Assembly: GCF_019966515.1 (NCBI RefSeq)
Contig: NZ_JAIMIB010000007.1
Span: 1 to 64,000, forward strand
Source: Roseovarius aestuarii
GTDB lineage: Bacteria; Pseudomonadota; Alphaproteobacteria; Rhodobacterales; Rhodobacteraceae
Direction: 5' to 3'
Length of the DNA stretch: 64,000 nt
Shown: piece after piece, positions 35,056 through 43,740 of the stretch
Layout: every line of letters starts with the position of its first letter
Position numbering within the stretch: position 1 is the stretch's first letter
The notes under the pieces: generated by a model
What the model saw: only the letters and a program-made list of their open reading frames with translations
The model's database searches: none
Told to the model about the DNA's origin: nothing
Program-made: the position numbers and the translations under genes

Positions 35056-35943
35056 ATGGCACAGACAATGATCGGCATCATCGGCGGCTCTGGCGTTTAT
35101 GACATAGACGGTTTGGAAGGGGCTGAATGGGTTCAGCAGGACAGTCCCTGGGGCGCGCCGTCTGACGCCATCCTGACCGGGACACTGGGTGGCACGCAGA
35201 TGGCCTTTCTACCCCGGCATGGGCGTGGCCATGTGCATTCGCCGACCACGGTTCCCTACCGCGCCAATATCGATGCGCTCAAACGTCTGGGTGTCACTGA
35301 TGTGATCAGCGTTTCGGCCTGCGGGTCCTTCCGCGAGGAGCTGGCGCCGGGGGATTTCGTCATCGTTGATCAGTTCATCGACCGGACATTCGCCCGCGAG
35401 AAATCCTTTTTCGGCACGGGCTGCGTGGCCCATGTCAGCGTCGCCCATCCGACCTGCCGACGCCTTGGGGACGCTTGCGAGACAGCCGCGCGTGAGGCCG
35501 GCGTCACCGTGCATCGGGACGGCACTTACCTGGCCATGGAAGGGCCGCAATTCTCGACCCTGGCGGAATCAAAAATGTATCGCGAGGTCTGGGGCTGCGA
35601 TGTAATCGGCATGACCAACATGCCAGAGGCAAAGCTCGCCCGCGAGGCAGAGCTTTGTTATGCCTCGGTCGCGATGATCACCGATTACGACAGCTGGCAT
35701 CCCGACCATGGCGCGGTCGATGTGACCCAGATCATCGCCACGCTGACCGGCAATGCCGACAAGGCCCGCAACATGGTCGCGCGTCTGCCCGACCTACTTG
35801 GCGGCGAACGTGCGCCCTGCCCGCATGGATGCGACCGGGCGCTTGATTTTGCGATGCTGACCGCGCCCGAGGCCCGCGATCCGGCGCTGGTGGCAAAACT
35901 TGATGCCGTGGCGGGTCGTGTGCTTGCCGCGCAGGGGGCGTGA
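35056..35943 (+). CDS. mtnP: S-methyl-5'-thioadenosine phosphorylase
   Basis: A 295-residue enzyme that splits methylthioadenosine into adenine and methylthioribose-1-phosphate. IGIIGGSGVYDIDGL at the N terminus, FLPRHGRGHVHSPTTVPYRAN, and AMEGPQFSTLAESKMYR with MTNMPEAKLAREAELCYA are the MTAP signature segments. The adenine it releases can be salvaged by Apt, encoded 2.4 kb downstream on the same strand; the intervening genes are coupled, so all may be cotranscribed. Confidence 0.94.
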   Translation: MAQTMIGIIGGSGVYDIDGLEGAEWVQQDSPWGAPSDAILTGTLGGTQMAFLPRHGRGHVHSPTTVPYRANIDALKRLGVTDVISVSACGSFREELAPGDFVIVDQFIDRTFAREKSFFGTGCVAHVSVAHPTCRRLGDACETAAREAGVTVHRDGTYLAMEGPQFSTLAESKMYREVWGCDVIGMTNMPEAKLAREAELCYASVAMITDYDSWHPDHGAVDVTQIIATLTGNADKARNMVARLPDLLGGERAPCPHGCDRALDFAMLTAPEARDPALVAKLDAVAGRVLAAQGA

Positions 35944-35944
35944 T

Positions 35945-36571
35945 ATGCCCATAGAGCTTTGGCTGGCTTTTGTCGCGGCCTCAACCGCACTCCTGATGAT
36001 CCCCGGGCCAACGGTGCTATTGGTGCTCAGCTATGCGCTGAGCCAGGGGCGCCGGGTGGCGCTGGCCAGTGCCGTGGGTGTTGCCCTGGGCGATTTCATC
36101 GCAATGACCGCCTCGCTTCTGGGTCTGGGCGCATTGGTTCTGACATCCGCCACGCTGTTTACCGCGCTCAAGTGGATCGGTGCGCTCTATCTGATCTGGA
36201 TGGGTATAAAGCTCTTACGCGCACCACGGTCCGAGGGGCTTGATGCGGTCGCCACCGCTGATACCACCCCGCGCAAAGTGCTGGGTCACACGGCGATGGT
36301 CACCGCGCTCAACCCGAAATCAATCGCGTTCTTCATCGCTTTTGTTCCGCAATTCGTATCCGTCAACGCACCGCTGGCCCCACAATTCGCCATTCTTATC
36401 GCGACTTTCGTGGGTCTGGCGGCGCTGAACGCCCTGGCCTTCGCCCTGCTGGCGGACAGGCTGCGGATGACAATCAGGCGCCCGAACGTAATCACCTGGC
36501 TGACCCGCAGCGGCGGGGCGGCCCTGATCGGCATGGGGCTGATGACCGCCACACTGCGCCGTACGTCATGA
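35945..36571 (+). CDS. LysE/RhtB family exporter
   Basis: A 208-residue inner-membrane protein with six helices. The N-terminal LAFVAASTALLMIPGPTVLLVLSYALSQG with IPGPT is the LysE/RhtB signature, and AMVTALNPKSIAFFIAFVPQF matches the conserved second half. It exports amino acids or related small molecules; the substrate cannot be told. It starts one base after the mtnP stop codon (TGA at 35941-35943) and overlaps the next gene by four bases (ATGA). Confidence 0.9.
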   Translation: MPIELWLAFVAASTALLMIPGPTVLLVLSYALSQGRRVALASAVGVALGDFIAMTASLLGLGALVLTSATLFTALKWIGALYLIWMGIKLLRAPRSEGLDAVATADTTPRKVLGHTAMVTALNPKSIAFFIAFVPQFVSVNAPLAPQFAILIATFVGLAALNALAFALLADRLRMTIRRPNVITWLTRSGGAALIGMGLMTATLRRTS

Positions 36572-37851
36572 GCGGGACGCCCGGCACCGTTCTTATCCTT
36601 GGGGCGGATGGATTTATCGGGCGCCACCTTGCCTATGGCCTGCGCAATCACGGCTGGAAGGTCATCGCCTCGGCCCGGCGCACGAAACGGCTGTCCCGCA
36701 TGGGATTTGAAACGCTGAAAGCCGACCTGACAGCGCCCCGCACGGCGGACCCGGAATTCTGGCGGCCGCACCTGTCCGGCGTTACCCATCTGGTCAATGC
36801 GGCGGGCGTGCTCAGCGCCTCTGACATTGTGTGCGAAGCAGTACACGTCACGGCCCCAAAAGCGCTTTATCAGGCGTTGCCCGACAGCGCCGCCGGGCTG
36901 TTGATTTCGGCCGTTGGTATTGATGACGCCAACACCGATTTCGCCATCTTTCGACGTGCCGGAGAAGAGGTTGCCACCGATTACGGCCTAACTATCCTGC
37001 GTCCGGGTCTTGTGCTGGGCGATACCTCATATGGCGGCTCGTCCCTGCTGCGCGCGCTGGCAGCACTACCGTTGCTTACACCGGTCGTCGGCAAGGGTCA
37101 GCAGGTGTTCAACCCGATCCATGCGGGCGACCTGACCGACCTAATCCATCATCTGTTGCAACACCCGCCGCCCCCCGGCCCGCGTGAGGTTGGCGGCCCG
37201 GAAGAGGTGACTCTTGCGGACATGCTGCGAAAGCTCCGGAACTGGCTTGGACTGGGTCAGGCACCGCTGCTGAAACTGCCGTTACGGCTGGTGAGCGGGA
37301 TCGCGCGTATCGGCGATCTCATGCGCCTTGGGCCGATCTCGTCAACCGCCGTGACGCAGCTTGAGACCAGCGTCCTGGCACGTCCGGATGCCGCGCTTCG
37401 GGCCTTGCCGGTTCAGCCGCGCGGGTTTTCCGACATCCTCGCCGCGCGCCCGGCAGGGACGCAGGATTTGTGGCATGCGAGGATTTACCTCATGCGCCCC
37501 TTGCTGCGACTGGTTCTGGCCTTTCTATGGCTGGCCTCGGGCGCGATCGGTCTGATGCTGCCTGCCGCGCAGTTTCTGCCGCTGGTGGCCGACAGCGCGT
37601 TCGATGATACCACATTGATCTGGCTCGCGCGTCTTGGCGGCATGGTCGATCTTGGCATCGCTCTGGCCCTGCTGCGTGGCTGGCGGCCCCGGATGGTGGC
37701 GTGGGTTCAGGTCGCCACGATCGCCGGGTATACCCTCGCGTTCTCGTGGCTCGCCCCCGCCCTTTGGCTACTGCCGCTTGGCGGGTTACTCAAGAACATC
37801 CCGCTACTGGCGCTGATCGCCGTACAGGCAATCCTTGAGGATGAACGCTAG
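36568..37851 (+). CDS. NAD(P)-binding epimerase-like domain fused to a DoxX-like membrane domain
   Basis: A 427-residue fusion. Residues 1-300 are an atypical SDR/NmrA-like epimerase domain with VLILGADGFIGRHLAYGL (GxxGxxG), and a central region FNPIHAGDLTDLIHHLLQ. Residues from about 308 (MRPLLRLVLAFLWLASGAIG) form four transmembrane helices of the DoxX_3-like type. The catalytic YxxxK is not obvious, so it may bind cofactor for a role other than epimerisation. It lies in a coupled run with the exporter upstream and a DUF2269 gene one base downstream. Confidence 0.85.
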   Translation: MSGTPGTVLILGADGFIGRHLAYGLRNHGWKVIASARRTKRLSRMGFETLKADLTAPRTADPEFWRPHLSGVTHLVNAAGVLSASDIVCEAVHVTAPKALYQALPDSAAGLLISAVGIDDANTDFAIFRRAGEEVATDYGLTILRPGLVLGDTSYGGSSLLRALAALPLLTPVVGKGQQVFNPIHAGDLTDLIHHLLQHPPPPGPREVGGPEEVTLADMLRKLRNWLGLGQAPLLKLPLRLVSGIARIGDLMRLGPISSTAVTQLETSVLARPDAALRALPVQPRGFSDILAARPAGTQDLWHARIYLMRPLLRLVLAFLWLASGAIGLMLPAAQFLPLVADSAFDDTTLIWLARLGGMVDLGIALALLRGWRPRMVAWVQVATIAGYTLAFSWLAPALWLLPLGGLLKNIPLLALIAVQAILEDER

Positions 37852-37852
37852 G

Positions 37853-38326
37853 ATGGATCCCTATCTGATCGCAAAATGGCTGCATATCCTCAGCTCGACC
37901 GTGCTCTTTGGCACCGGTATGGGCACCGCGTTTCAGATGGTCTGGGCGATGCGGACGGGACGGGTTGAAACCATCCACTCGGTGTCGTCGGGCGTGGTCG
38001 TGGCCGATTGGGTGTTCACGACACCCGCCGGTATTATCCAGCCGATCACCGGCCTCTGGCTTGTACATTTGACTGGTTATTCACTTTGGGAGCCCTGGTT
38101 GGTGGCCAGCTATGGCCTTTACATCATGGCCTTTGCCTGCTGGGCGCCGGTGGTGCATATGCAAATCCGCATCCGCAACCTTGCGCAAGACGCCCTGGCC
38201 CGCGGCGGCGCATTGCCCGAGGCCATTGATCGGCTCTACCGAATGTGGTTCGCGCTTGGATGGCCGGCCTTCGGATCGATGGTTGCGATCTTCTGGCTCA
38301 TGATTGCGAAACCTGTCCTCTGGTAG
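37853..38326 (+). CDS. DUF2269 family integral membrane protein
   Basis: A 157-residue protein with about four transmembrane helices. [25 protein letters not shown] is the DUF2269 N-terminal signature, and the C terminus [22 protein letters not shown] completes the domain. The start ATG 37853 is one base after the preceding stop, with a GAGG site at 37837-37840. It is often found next to DoxX-like/epimerase fusions, as here; the function is unknown. Confidence 0.88.
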   Translation: MDPYLIAKWLHILSSTVLFGTGMGTAFQMVWAMRTGRVETIHSVSSGVVVADWVFTTPAGIIQPITGLWLVHLTGYSLWEPWLVASYGLYIMAFACWAPVVHMQIRIRNLAQDALARGGALPEAIDRLYRMWFALGWPAFGSMVAIFWLMIAKPVLW

Positions 38327-38387
38327 GGACCTCTTGCGCGAACGCCCGGTTTGGGCGAAACCTTTATCGGACAACACATGGGGACGC

Positions 38388-38930
38388 ATGATGGCACAAA
38401 GCAAATCGGTCAAAGATTACATTCGTACAATTGTTGATTTCCCCCATGAGGGGATCATGTTTCGCGATGTCACGACGCTGTTTGCCGATCCGCGCGGGTT
38501 TCGGATGGCGATTGACCAGATGTTGCATCCTTATGCCGGTGTTCAGATCGACAAGGTCGTTGGGTTGGAGGCCCGGGGCTTCATCCTTGGCGGCGCCATA
38601 GCGCATCAATTGAGCGTGGGTTTTGTACCCATTCGCAAGAAAGGCAAACTACCCGGAACGGTGATCAGTCAGGATTATCACCTGGAATATGGCGAAGCCG
38701 TGGTTGAGGTACATGACGACGCCATCGAAGCAGGCGAAAAAATTCTGCTGATCGATGATTTGCTGGCAACCGGGGGCACAGCCGAAGCCGGGATCGGACT
38801 GATCGAACGCCTTGGGGGTGAAATCGTCGGCTGCGCCTTCATCATCGACCTGCCTGATCTGGGGGGGCGCAAACGGATCGAAGCGCTTGGTATGGATGTG
38901 CATGTGCTCTGCGATTTCGAAGGCGCCTAG
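38388..38930 (+). CDS. apt: adenine phosphoribosyltransferase
   Basis: A protein of about 180 residues that converts adenine and PRPP to AMP. It contains [22 protein letters not shown], the Apt N terminus; [24 protein letters not shown]; and the PRPP loop [19 protein letters not shown] start at ATG 38388 (38391 is equivalent); upstream in-frame starts add sequence unlike the family. It is the last gene of the run from mtnP and would recycle adenine released there. Confidence 0.95.
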   Translation: MMAQSKSVKDYIRTIVDFPHEGIMFRDVTTLFADPRGFRMAIDQMLHPYAGVQIDKVVGLEARGFILGGAIAHQLSVGFVPIRKKGKLPGTVISQDYHLEYGEAVVEVHDDAIEAGEKILLIDDLLATGGTAEAGIGLIERLGGEIVGCAFIIDLPDLGGRKRIEALGMDVHVLCDFEGA

Positions 38931-38940
38931 CTTATCTGCC

Positions 38941-39003
38941 AACCGGCCTGATATTTCTTAGGTTTTTGGTAACGCTCACCGCCTAAAACCAAAGGGGCCG
39001 GTT
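38941..39003. other. structured element after apt
   Basis: AACCGGCC (38941-38948) and GGCCGGTT (38996-39003) are perfect inverted copies. Inside, TTAGG/CCTAA (38958-38962 and 38982-38986) and GGT/ACC can pair, giving a long interrupted stem of 63 bases beginning 10 bases after the stop codon. It has no U tract and may be an mRNA 3'-stability element or a dispersed repeat. Confidence 0.45.
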
Positions 39004-39044
39004 AGATACGGCATTGCTTGCATCGATCACTTATGATCGGTTTC

Positions 39045-39080
39045 GGTGCCCCGCTTCCCCCCTCCTCGCGGGGCGCCGTT
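39045..39080 (+). terminator. probable terminator of the apt transcript
   Basis: GGTGCCCCGC (39045-39054) pairs with GCGGGGCGCC (39068-39077) with one wobble, a 13-base loop, and GTTT after it. It lies between convergent apt and the UDP-glucuronate epimerase gene. Confidence 0.55.
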
Positions 39081-39089
39081 TCCAGCATA

Positions 39090-40103
39090 TCACTTCTGAT
39101 AATAATCCCTGAACCAGTCGACGAAATGCGCTATGCCCTCGCGCACATCGGTTTTGGGGGCATAGCCTGTCAGCTCTTTCAGCAGCCGCGCATCCGCCCA
39201 TGTGGCGATCACTTCGCCCTTTTGCATGTCCATGTAATTCCGCTTGGCCGTCACACCCAGCTCTGCCTCGATCGCATCCACAAAATCCAGCAGGCGTACC
39301 TTGTCCGAATTGCCGATATTGACGATCCGGTAGGGTGCCACCGGTGACAGGCTGTCCCAGTCCGGTATCTCCTCAGCGGTCTGGGGCCGGACCGGCACCG
39401 CATCCATCAGCAGGCGAATGCCCCGCACCAGATCGTCGACATAGGTAAAGTCGCGATACATCTCGCCATGATTGTAGATGTCCACGGGCTTGCCATCGAG
39501 CATGGCGTTCACGAATTTGAACAGCGCCATATCCGGTCGCCCCCAGGGGCCGTAGACGGTGAAGAACCGAAACATTGTCGTCGGGATATCCCACAAATGC
39601 GCATAGGAATGCCCCATCGCCTCGGCCGCTTTTTTCGTAGCGGCATAGATTGTCATCTGCAGATCCGCCTTGTCCGTTTCGCCGTAGGGCATCCGGGTAT
39701 TGGCGCCGTATATCGACGAGGTGGAAGCCATCAGCAAATGCTGTACCTTGTGGCGCCGTGCCGCCTCCATCACGTTGAAGGTCCCGACAACATTTGCCTG
39801 AACATAATCGCGCGGCTCTTCAAGCGAGTAGCGCACACCGGCCTGGGCCGCGAGGTGGATGATGATGTCCGGCGCAAAATCATCAACCACCCGGTTCATG
39901 GTGGCCTCGTCTTCCAACAGGGCCTCGGTCGCGGCAAACCCAGGTTTCTGATGCAATACCTGATGGCGGCGCTGCTTGAGCGTGACATCATAGTAATCGG
40001 TCATTCCGTCGTACCCGTGGACAGTAAACCCTTCGTCCAGAAGCAAGCGGGCAAGGTGAAAACCAATAAAGCCAGCGGTACCGGTAATGAAAACACGCGT
40101 CAT
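39090..40103 (-). CDS. UDP-glucuronate 4-epimerase (NAD-dependent)
   Basis: A 337-residue sugar-nucleotide SDR that interconverts UDP-glucuronate and UDP-galacturonate in capsule or LPS precursor supply. GTAGFIG at 8-14 binds NAD, STSSIYG holds the catalytic Ser/Thr, and YAATKKAAE gives YxxxK. The segments RVRYSL-type AGVRYSLEEPRDYVQAN and FFTVYGPWGRPDMALFKF match the GlcA epimerase group. The start ATG 40103 (AAGGAAG site) is preferred over an upstream frame to 40211. It is divergent from a LysR regulator, and may supply the capsule module further on. Confidence 0.9.
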   Translation of the reverse strand: MTRVFITGTAGFIGFHLARLLLDEGFTVHGYDGMTDYYDVTLKQRRHQVLHQKPGFAATEALLEDEATMNRVVDDFAPDIIIHLAAQAGVRYSLEEPRDYVQANVVGTFNVMEAARRHKVQHLLMASTSSIYGANTRMPYGETDKADLQMTIYAATKKAAEAMGHSYAHLWDIPTTMFRFFTVYGPWGRPDMALFKFVNAMLDGKPVDIYNHGEMYRDFTYVDDLVRGIRLLMDAVPVRPQTAEEIPDWDSLSPVAPYRIVNIGNSDKVRLLDFVDAIEAELGVTAKRNYMDMQKGEVIATWADARLLKELTGYAPKTDVREGIAHFVDWFRDYYQK

Positions 40104-40261
40104 GGTGGCCACTTCCTTGTTATCTGGCAAAGCGATAGCCGCAGATAGCTGCCGGAACAACCTTCTTGACGCCCTGCGAACGCTCCAAAGCCAATTGACA
40201 GCTTCGTCCATGCTGTTAAGATATACTTTTTAAAATCCAAAAAAATTAAGGTGACCTGAAA

Positions 40262-41143
40262 TTGGCAATCAAGACTGAAATGCTTCGTTGTTTTCGCACG
40301 GTTGCCGATCACGGCAGCCTGGCAGAGGCGGCGCAGGCGCTGGGGCGGACGCCCTCTGCGGTGTCGATGATGCTGCGCCAGTTCGAGGATCACGTCGGCG
40401 CGCCGCTGTTTGAAAGCGCCCGCAAATCACGCATGACCCCGCTTGGTGAAATGGTCCTGACCGAGGCCCGGCGTGAACTGGAGCATTTTGACCGGACCGT
40501 CGCCGCCATTGAAGGCCTGGCGCGCGCGGAGCTGGGCCATGTCCGCCTGGCGGTAACACCGTCCGTCGCGCAAGCCATTCTGCCGGGTATTCTCAAGGAG
40601 TTCCTGGAAAAGCACCCGGGCGTCCGGATCGACATGCGCGATGCCGACAGCGCGACGGTGCAGCGCGAGCTGACATCGGAACGCGCAGATATCGGCATGG
40701 CCACGTTGCGCCACATGCCCGGCTTTGATCGCCACCTTATCTTTTCCGACAGGTTCGGCGTTGTCTGCCCCGTCAACCACCCACTAGCGCAAAACTGGTC
40801 CGAGCTTAGCTGGGCCGATCTGGAAGGCATCAATTTCATCGCCAACGGGCTTTGCTACGGCATCCATGACGATGATTTTGCCCCGATACTCGAAAGCTCG
40901 CAGCTGATGGTGCCGAATACCGCGTCGATCCTCAGCCTGGTGCGTTCGGGCGTGGGTATTACGATCCTGCCGGAACTCGCGGTGCTGCCGGAATTTCTTG
41001 ACCTCAAATTCCTGCCACTGTCCGACTGCTCGGCCCGGCGCGAGGTCTGGATGGTAACTCCGACGGGACATATGCTGCCACCGGCAGCGCAGGCATTAGC
41101 AAATGCAATCCGCCGAGCGCCGATTTCGATCAATCACGGGTAA
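40262..41143 (+). CDS. LysR-family transcriptional regulator
   Basis: A 293-residue LysR protein. The helix-turn-helix is at residues 7-64 (MLRCFRTVADHGSLAEAAQA, GRTPSAVSMMLRQFEDHVG), and the effector domain starts near LGHVRLAVTPSVAQAILPG. I use the TTG start at 40262 because AAGGTGA sits seven bases upstream; ATG 40280 is the alternative. It is followed 119 bases later on the same strand by the aldehyde dehydrogenase operon, which it probably controls. Confidence 0.9.
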   Translation: MAIKTEMLRCFRTVADHGSLAEAAQALGRTPSAVSMMLRQFEDHVGAPLFESARKSRMTPLGEMVLTEARRELEHFDRTVAAIEGLARAELGHVRLAVTPSVAQAILPGILKEFLEKHPGVRIDMRDADSATVQRELTSERADIGMATLRHMPGFDRHLIFSDRFGVVCPVNHPLAQNWSELSWADLEGINFIANGLCYGIHDDDFAPILESSQLMVPNTASILSLVRSGVGITILPELAVLPEFLDLKFLPLSDCSARREVWMVTPTGHMLPPAAQALANAIRRAPISINHG

Positions 41144-41262
41144 ATTCAATTTTCCTGTATTTAAGTTAATAAGTTTACGTTTGCCTGAATCAACAGAGTG
41201 TGGCGTAGTTCGGCGCAGATTTTTTTGTTGCCAGACACGTCGAATCAAAAAGGAAACAGCCA

Positions 41263-42714
41263 ATGGGCCAAACTCAGCACAATTTCATCGCAGGACAGTG
41301 GGTCGCTGGCACCGGCGAGGTTGAAAACCGGAATCCTTCTGACCTGAGTGATCTGATCGGTGTCTACGCGCAGGCAAGCGGCGATCAGTTGGAGCAAGCA
41401 CTCGATGCCGCCGCCACAGCCCAAAAGGAATGGGCTGCCTATGGCATGGAGCGCAAGCAGGCCGTACTGAACGCGATTGGCAACGAAATGATGGCCCGCG
41501 CCGAAGAGCTAGGCACGCTCCTGAGCCGCGAAGAAGGTAAGCCCTTGGCCGAAGGCAAGGGCGAGGTGTACCGCGCCGGTCAGTTCTTTACCTATTATGC
41601 CGCCGAATGCCTGCGCCAGCTGGGCGAAAACGCTGACAGCGTGCGCCCGAACATCGAGGTCGATGTGCGCCGCGAACCCGTCGGCACCGTCGCAATCATC
41701 AGCCCCTGGAACTTCCCCACCGCCACCGCCAGCTGGAAGATTGCCCCGGCGCTTTGCTACGGCAACGCCGTGATCTGGAAACCGGCCAACATAACCCCTG
41801 CGTCCGCAGTCGCCCTGACCGAGATCATCAGCCGCCAAGACATTCCCGCCGGGCTTTTCAACCTGGTGATGGGTGCGGGCCGTGATGTGGGCCAGCGTCT
41901 GGTTGAAAGCCCCAAGATCAACGCAATCTCGTTCACCGGCTCTGTACCGGTTGGCCGGGGCATCGCGATGGCCGCCGTTCAGAATTTTACCAAGATCCAG
42001 GCCGAAATGGGCTCCAAGAACGCCTTGGCGGTGATGGATGACGCCGATCTTGATCTGGCGGTTTCGCTGGCTCTGGGCGGCGCCTTTGGCGGCTCAGGGC
42101 AGAAATGCACCGCCTCGTCGCGCCTGATCGTGCACGCGGGTGTGCATGATGCGTTTGTCGAAAAACTGGTTGCCGGTGCGCAGGCCATGAAAGTGGGCCA
42201 TTATCTGGAAGAAGGCATCGCTATGGGCCCGGTTGTCAGCGAACAGCAGCTCAATGAAAACCTCGCCTATGCCGATCTGGGCAAATCCGAAGGCGCCGAG
42301 CTGGCCTGCGGCGGCGTGCGTCTCGATATGCCTCACGAAGGTTACTATATGTCGCCCGGTGTGTTCCTGAACACCACCAATGATATGCGCATCAACCGCG
42401 AAGAGATGTTTGCGCCACTGACATCGGTGATCAAGGTCGGCTCGTATGACGAGGCACTTGCCACCGTCAACGACACCAATTTCGGCCTGACCTCGGGCAT
42501 CGTGACCAAAAGCCTGGCGCGCGCGACGCATTTCCGCCGCAACGCCCGCACCGGTGTTGTCACCGTCAACCTGCCAACCGCGGGCACAGACTATCACGTG
42601 CCGTTCGGTGGCCGGGGCGACAGCTCATACGGACCACGAGAGCAGGGTAAAGCGGCGGCCGAATTCTACACCACGGTCAAAACCGCCTACATCGCGGCCG
42701 GAACACCCGAATGA
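41263..42714 (+). CDS. NAD(P)-dependent aldehyde dehydrogenase (semialdehyde type)
   Basis: A 483-residue oxidoreductase that turns an aldehyde or semialdehyde into its acid. Catalytic Cys282 lies in GSGQKCTASSR, the general base Glu248 in AEMGSKN, and the cofactor region reads ISPWNFPTATASWKIAPAL and SFTGSVPVGR. Similarity by eye is closest to alpha-ketoglutarate semialdehyde dehydrogenases (C-terminal FGGRGDSSYGPREQGK). Its TGA overlaps the ATG of the M19-like gene (ATGA). It is the only gene in the block with a clear reaction class and suggests that the pathway runs through an aldehyde. Confidence 0.92.
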   Translation: MGQTQHNFIAGQWVAGTGEVENRNPSDLSDLIGVYAQASGDQLEQALDAAATAQKEWAAYGMERKQAVLNAIGNEMMARAEELGTLLSREEGKPLAEGKGEVYRAGQFFTYYAAECLRQLGENADSVRPNIEVDVRREPVGTVAIISPWNFPTATASWKIAPALCYGNAVIWKPANITPASAVALTEIISRQDIPAGLFNLVMGAGRDVGQRLVESPKINAISFTGSVPVGRGIAMAAVQNFTKIQAEMGSKNALAVMDDADLDLAVSLALGGAFGGSGQKCTASSRLIVHAGVHDAFVEKLVAGAQAMKVGHYLEEGIAMGPVVSEQQLNENLAYADLGKSEGAELACGGVRLDMPHEGYYMSPGVFLNTTNDMRINREEMFAPLTSVIKVGSYDEALATVNDTNFGLTSGIVTKSLARATHFRRNARTGVVTVNLPTAGTDYHVPFGGRGDSSYGPREQGKAAAEFYTTVKTAYIAAGTPE

Positions 42715-43697
42715 CCTACGTGATCGACAATCTGCAATATGCGAACTGGTCGGAAAAGATCTTTCGCGAGATGCGCGAGGGCGGCGTGGACGCGGTTCAC
42801 GTCACCATCTCGTATCACGAGAATTTCCGCGAAACGGTTCTGAATTTCGAAAAATGGAACCGCTGGTTCGAGCAGTTCCCCGATCTGATCTTTCACGGGG
42901 AATGGGGCGGTGATGTTCGTCGCGCCCGTGAAACCGGGCGCACCGCGATCTTCTTTGGCTTCCAGAATCCCGCCCCGATCGAAGACGATATCGGTCTGGT
43001 CGAGATCGTACATAAGCTCGGCGCACGCTTTATGCAGCTGACCTATAACAACCAGTCGCTGCTGGCGACCGGTTGTTACGAGGCCGAAGATCCCGGCATT
43101 ACCCGGATGGGCAAACAGGTCATCAAAGAGATGAACCGTGTGGGCCTTGTGGTGGACATGAGCCATTCGGCGGATCGCTCGACCATCGAGGCGGCGGACA
43201 TCTCGGAACGCCCGATTGCGATCACCCATGCCAACCTGCATTCCTGGCAGCCCGCGTTACGCAACAAACGCGATGATGTGGTCCGCGCGGTGGTCGAAAA
43301 CGGCGGCATGATGGGGTTCTCGATGTATCCCCATCACCTCAAGGACAAGTCCGACTGCACTCTCGAGAGTTTCTGCGAGATGATCGCCCGCGCGGCCGAA
43401 ACCTTCGGGGCCGAACATTTTGGTATCGGCTCTGATCTGTGTCAGGATCAACCCGACAGCATCGTGGAATGGATGCGCGTGGGTCGCTGGTCCAAGGAAA
43501 TCGACTATGGCGAGGGATCAGCCAGCGCGCCGGGCTTCCCGCCACAGCCCGACTGGTTCAGGGACAACCGCGATTTCGGCAATATCCAAAACGGCCTGCG
43601 CAAGATCGGATTCAGCGAGAACGAGATTGCCGGCGTGATGGGCGATAACTGGCTGCGCTTCTACGACGAGAATTTCACACCGGAAAAGACCATCTGA
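42711..43697 (+). CDS. M19 dipeptidase-like protein with incomplete metal site
   Basis: A 328-residue TIM-barrel amidohydrolase of the renal (membrane) dipeptidase family. His152 (VVDMSHSADRS), His173 (ITHANLHSW), Arg184 (ALRNKRDD) and Asp242 (GIGSDLCQD) match conserved residues. The N-terminal HxD zinc ligands, normally DGHNDL, are replaced by DNLQYA (6-11), and the bridging Glu is Gln85 (GFQNPAPIEDD). The alpha-zinc site therefore cannot form as in the classical enzyme. A divergent M19 subgroup with this pattern exists as far as I recall, without known function. There is no signal peptide. It is coupled to the aldehyde dehydrogenase gene upstream. Confidence 0.87.
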   Translation: MTYVIDNLQYANWSEKIFREMREGGVDAVHVTISYHENFRETVLNFEKWNRWFEQFPDLIFHGEWGGDVRRARETGRTAIFFGFQNPAPIEDDIGLVEIVHKLGARFMQLTYNNQSLLATGCYEAEDPGITRMGKQVIKEMNRVGLVVDMSHSADRSTIEAADISERPIAITHANLHSWQPALRNKRDDVVRAVVENGGMMGFSMYPHHLKDKSDCTLESFCEMIARAAETFGAEHFGIGSDLCQDQPDSIVEWMRVGRWSKEIDYGEGSASAPGFPPQPDWFRDNRDFGNIQNGLRKIGFSENEIAGVMGDNWLRFYDENFTPEKTI

Positions 43698-43740
43698 CCC
43701 CAACCGCCCTACATAAACCCCATCGATGAGGAGGACGACC

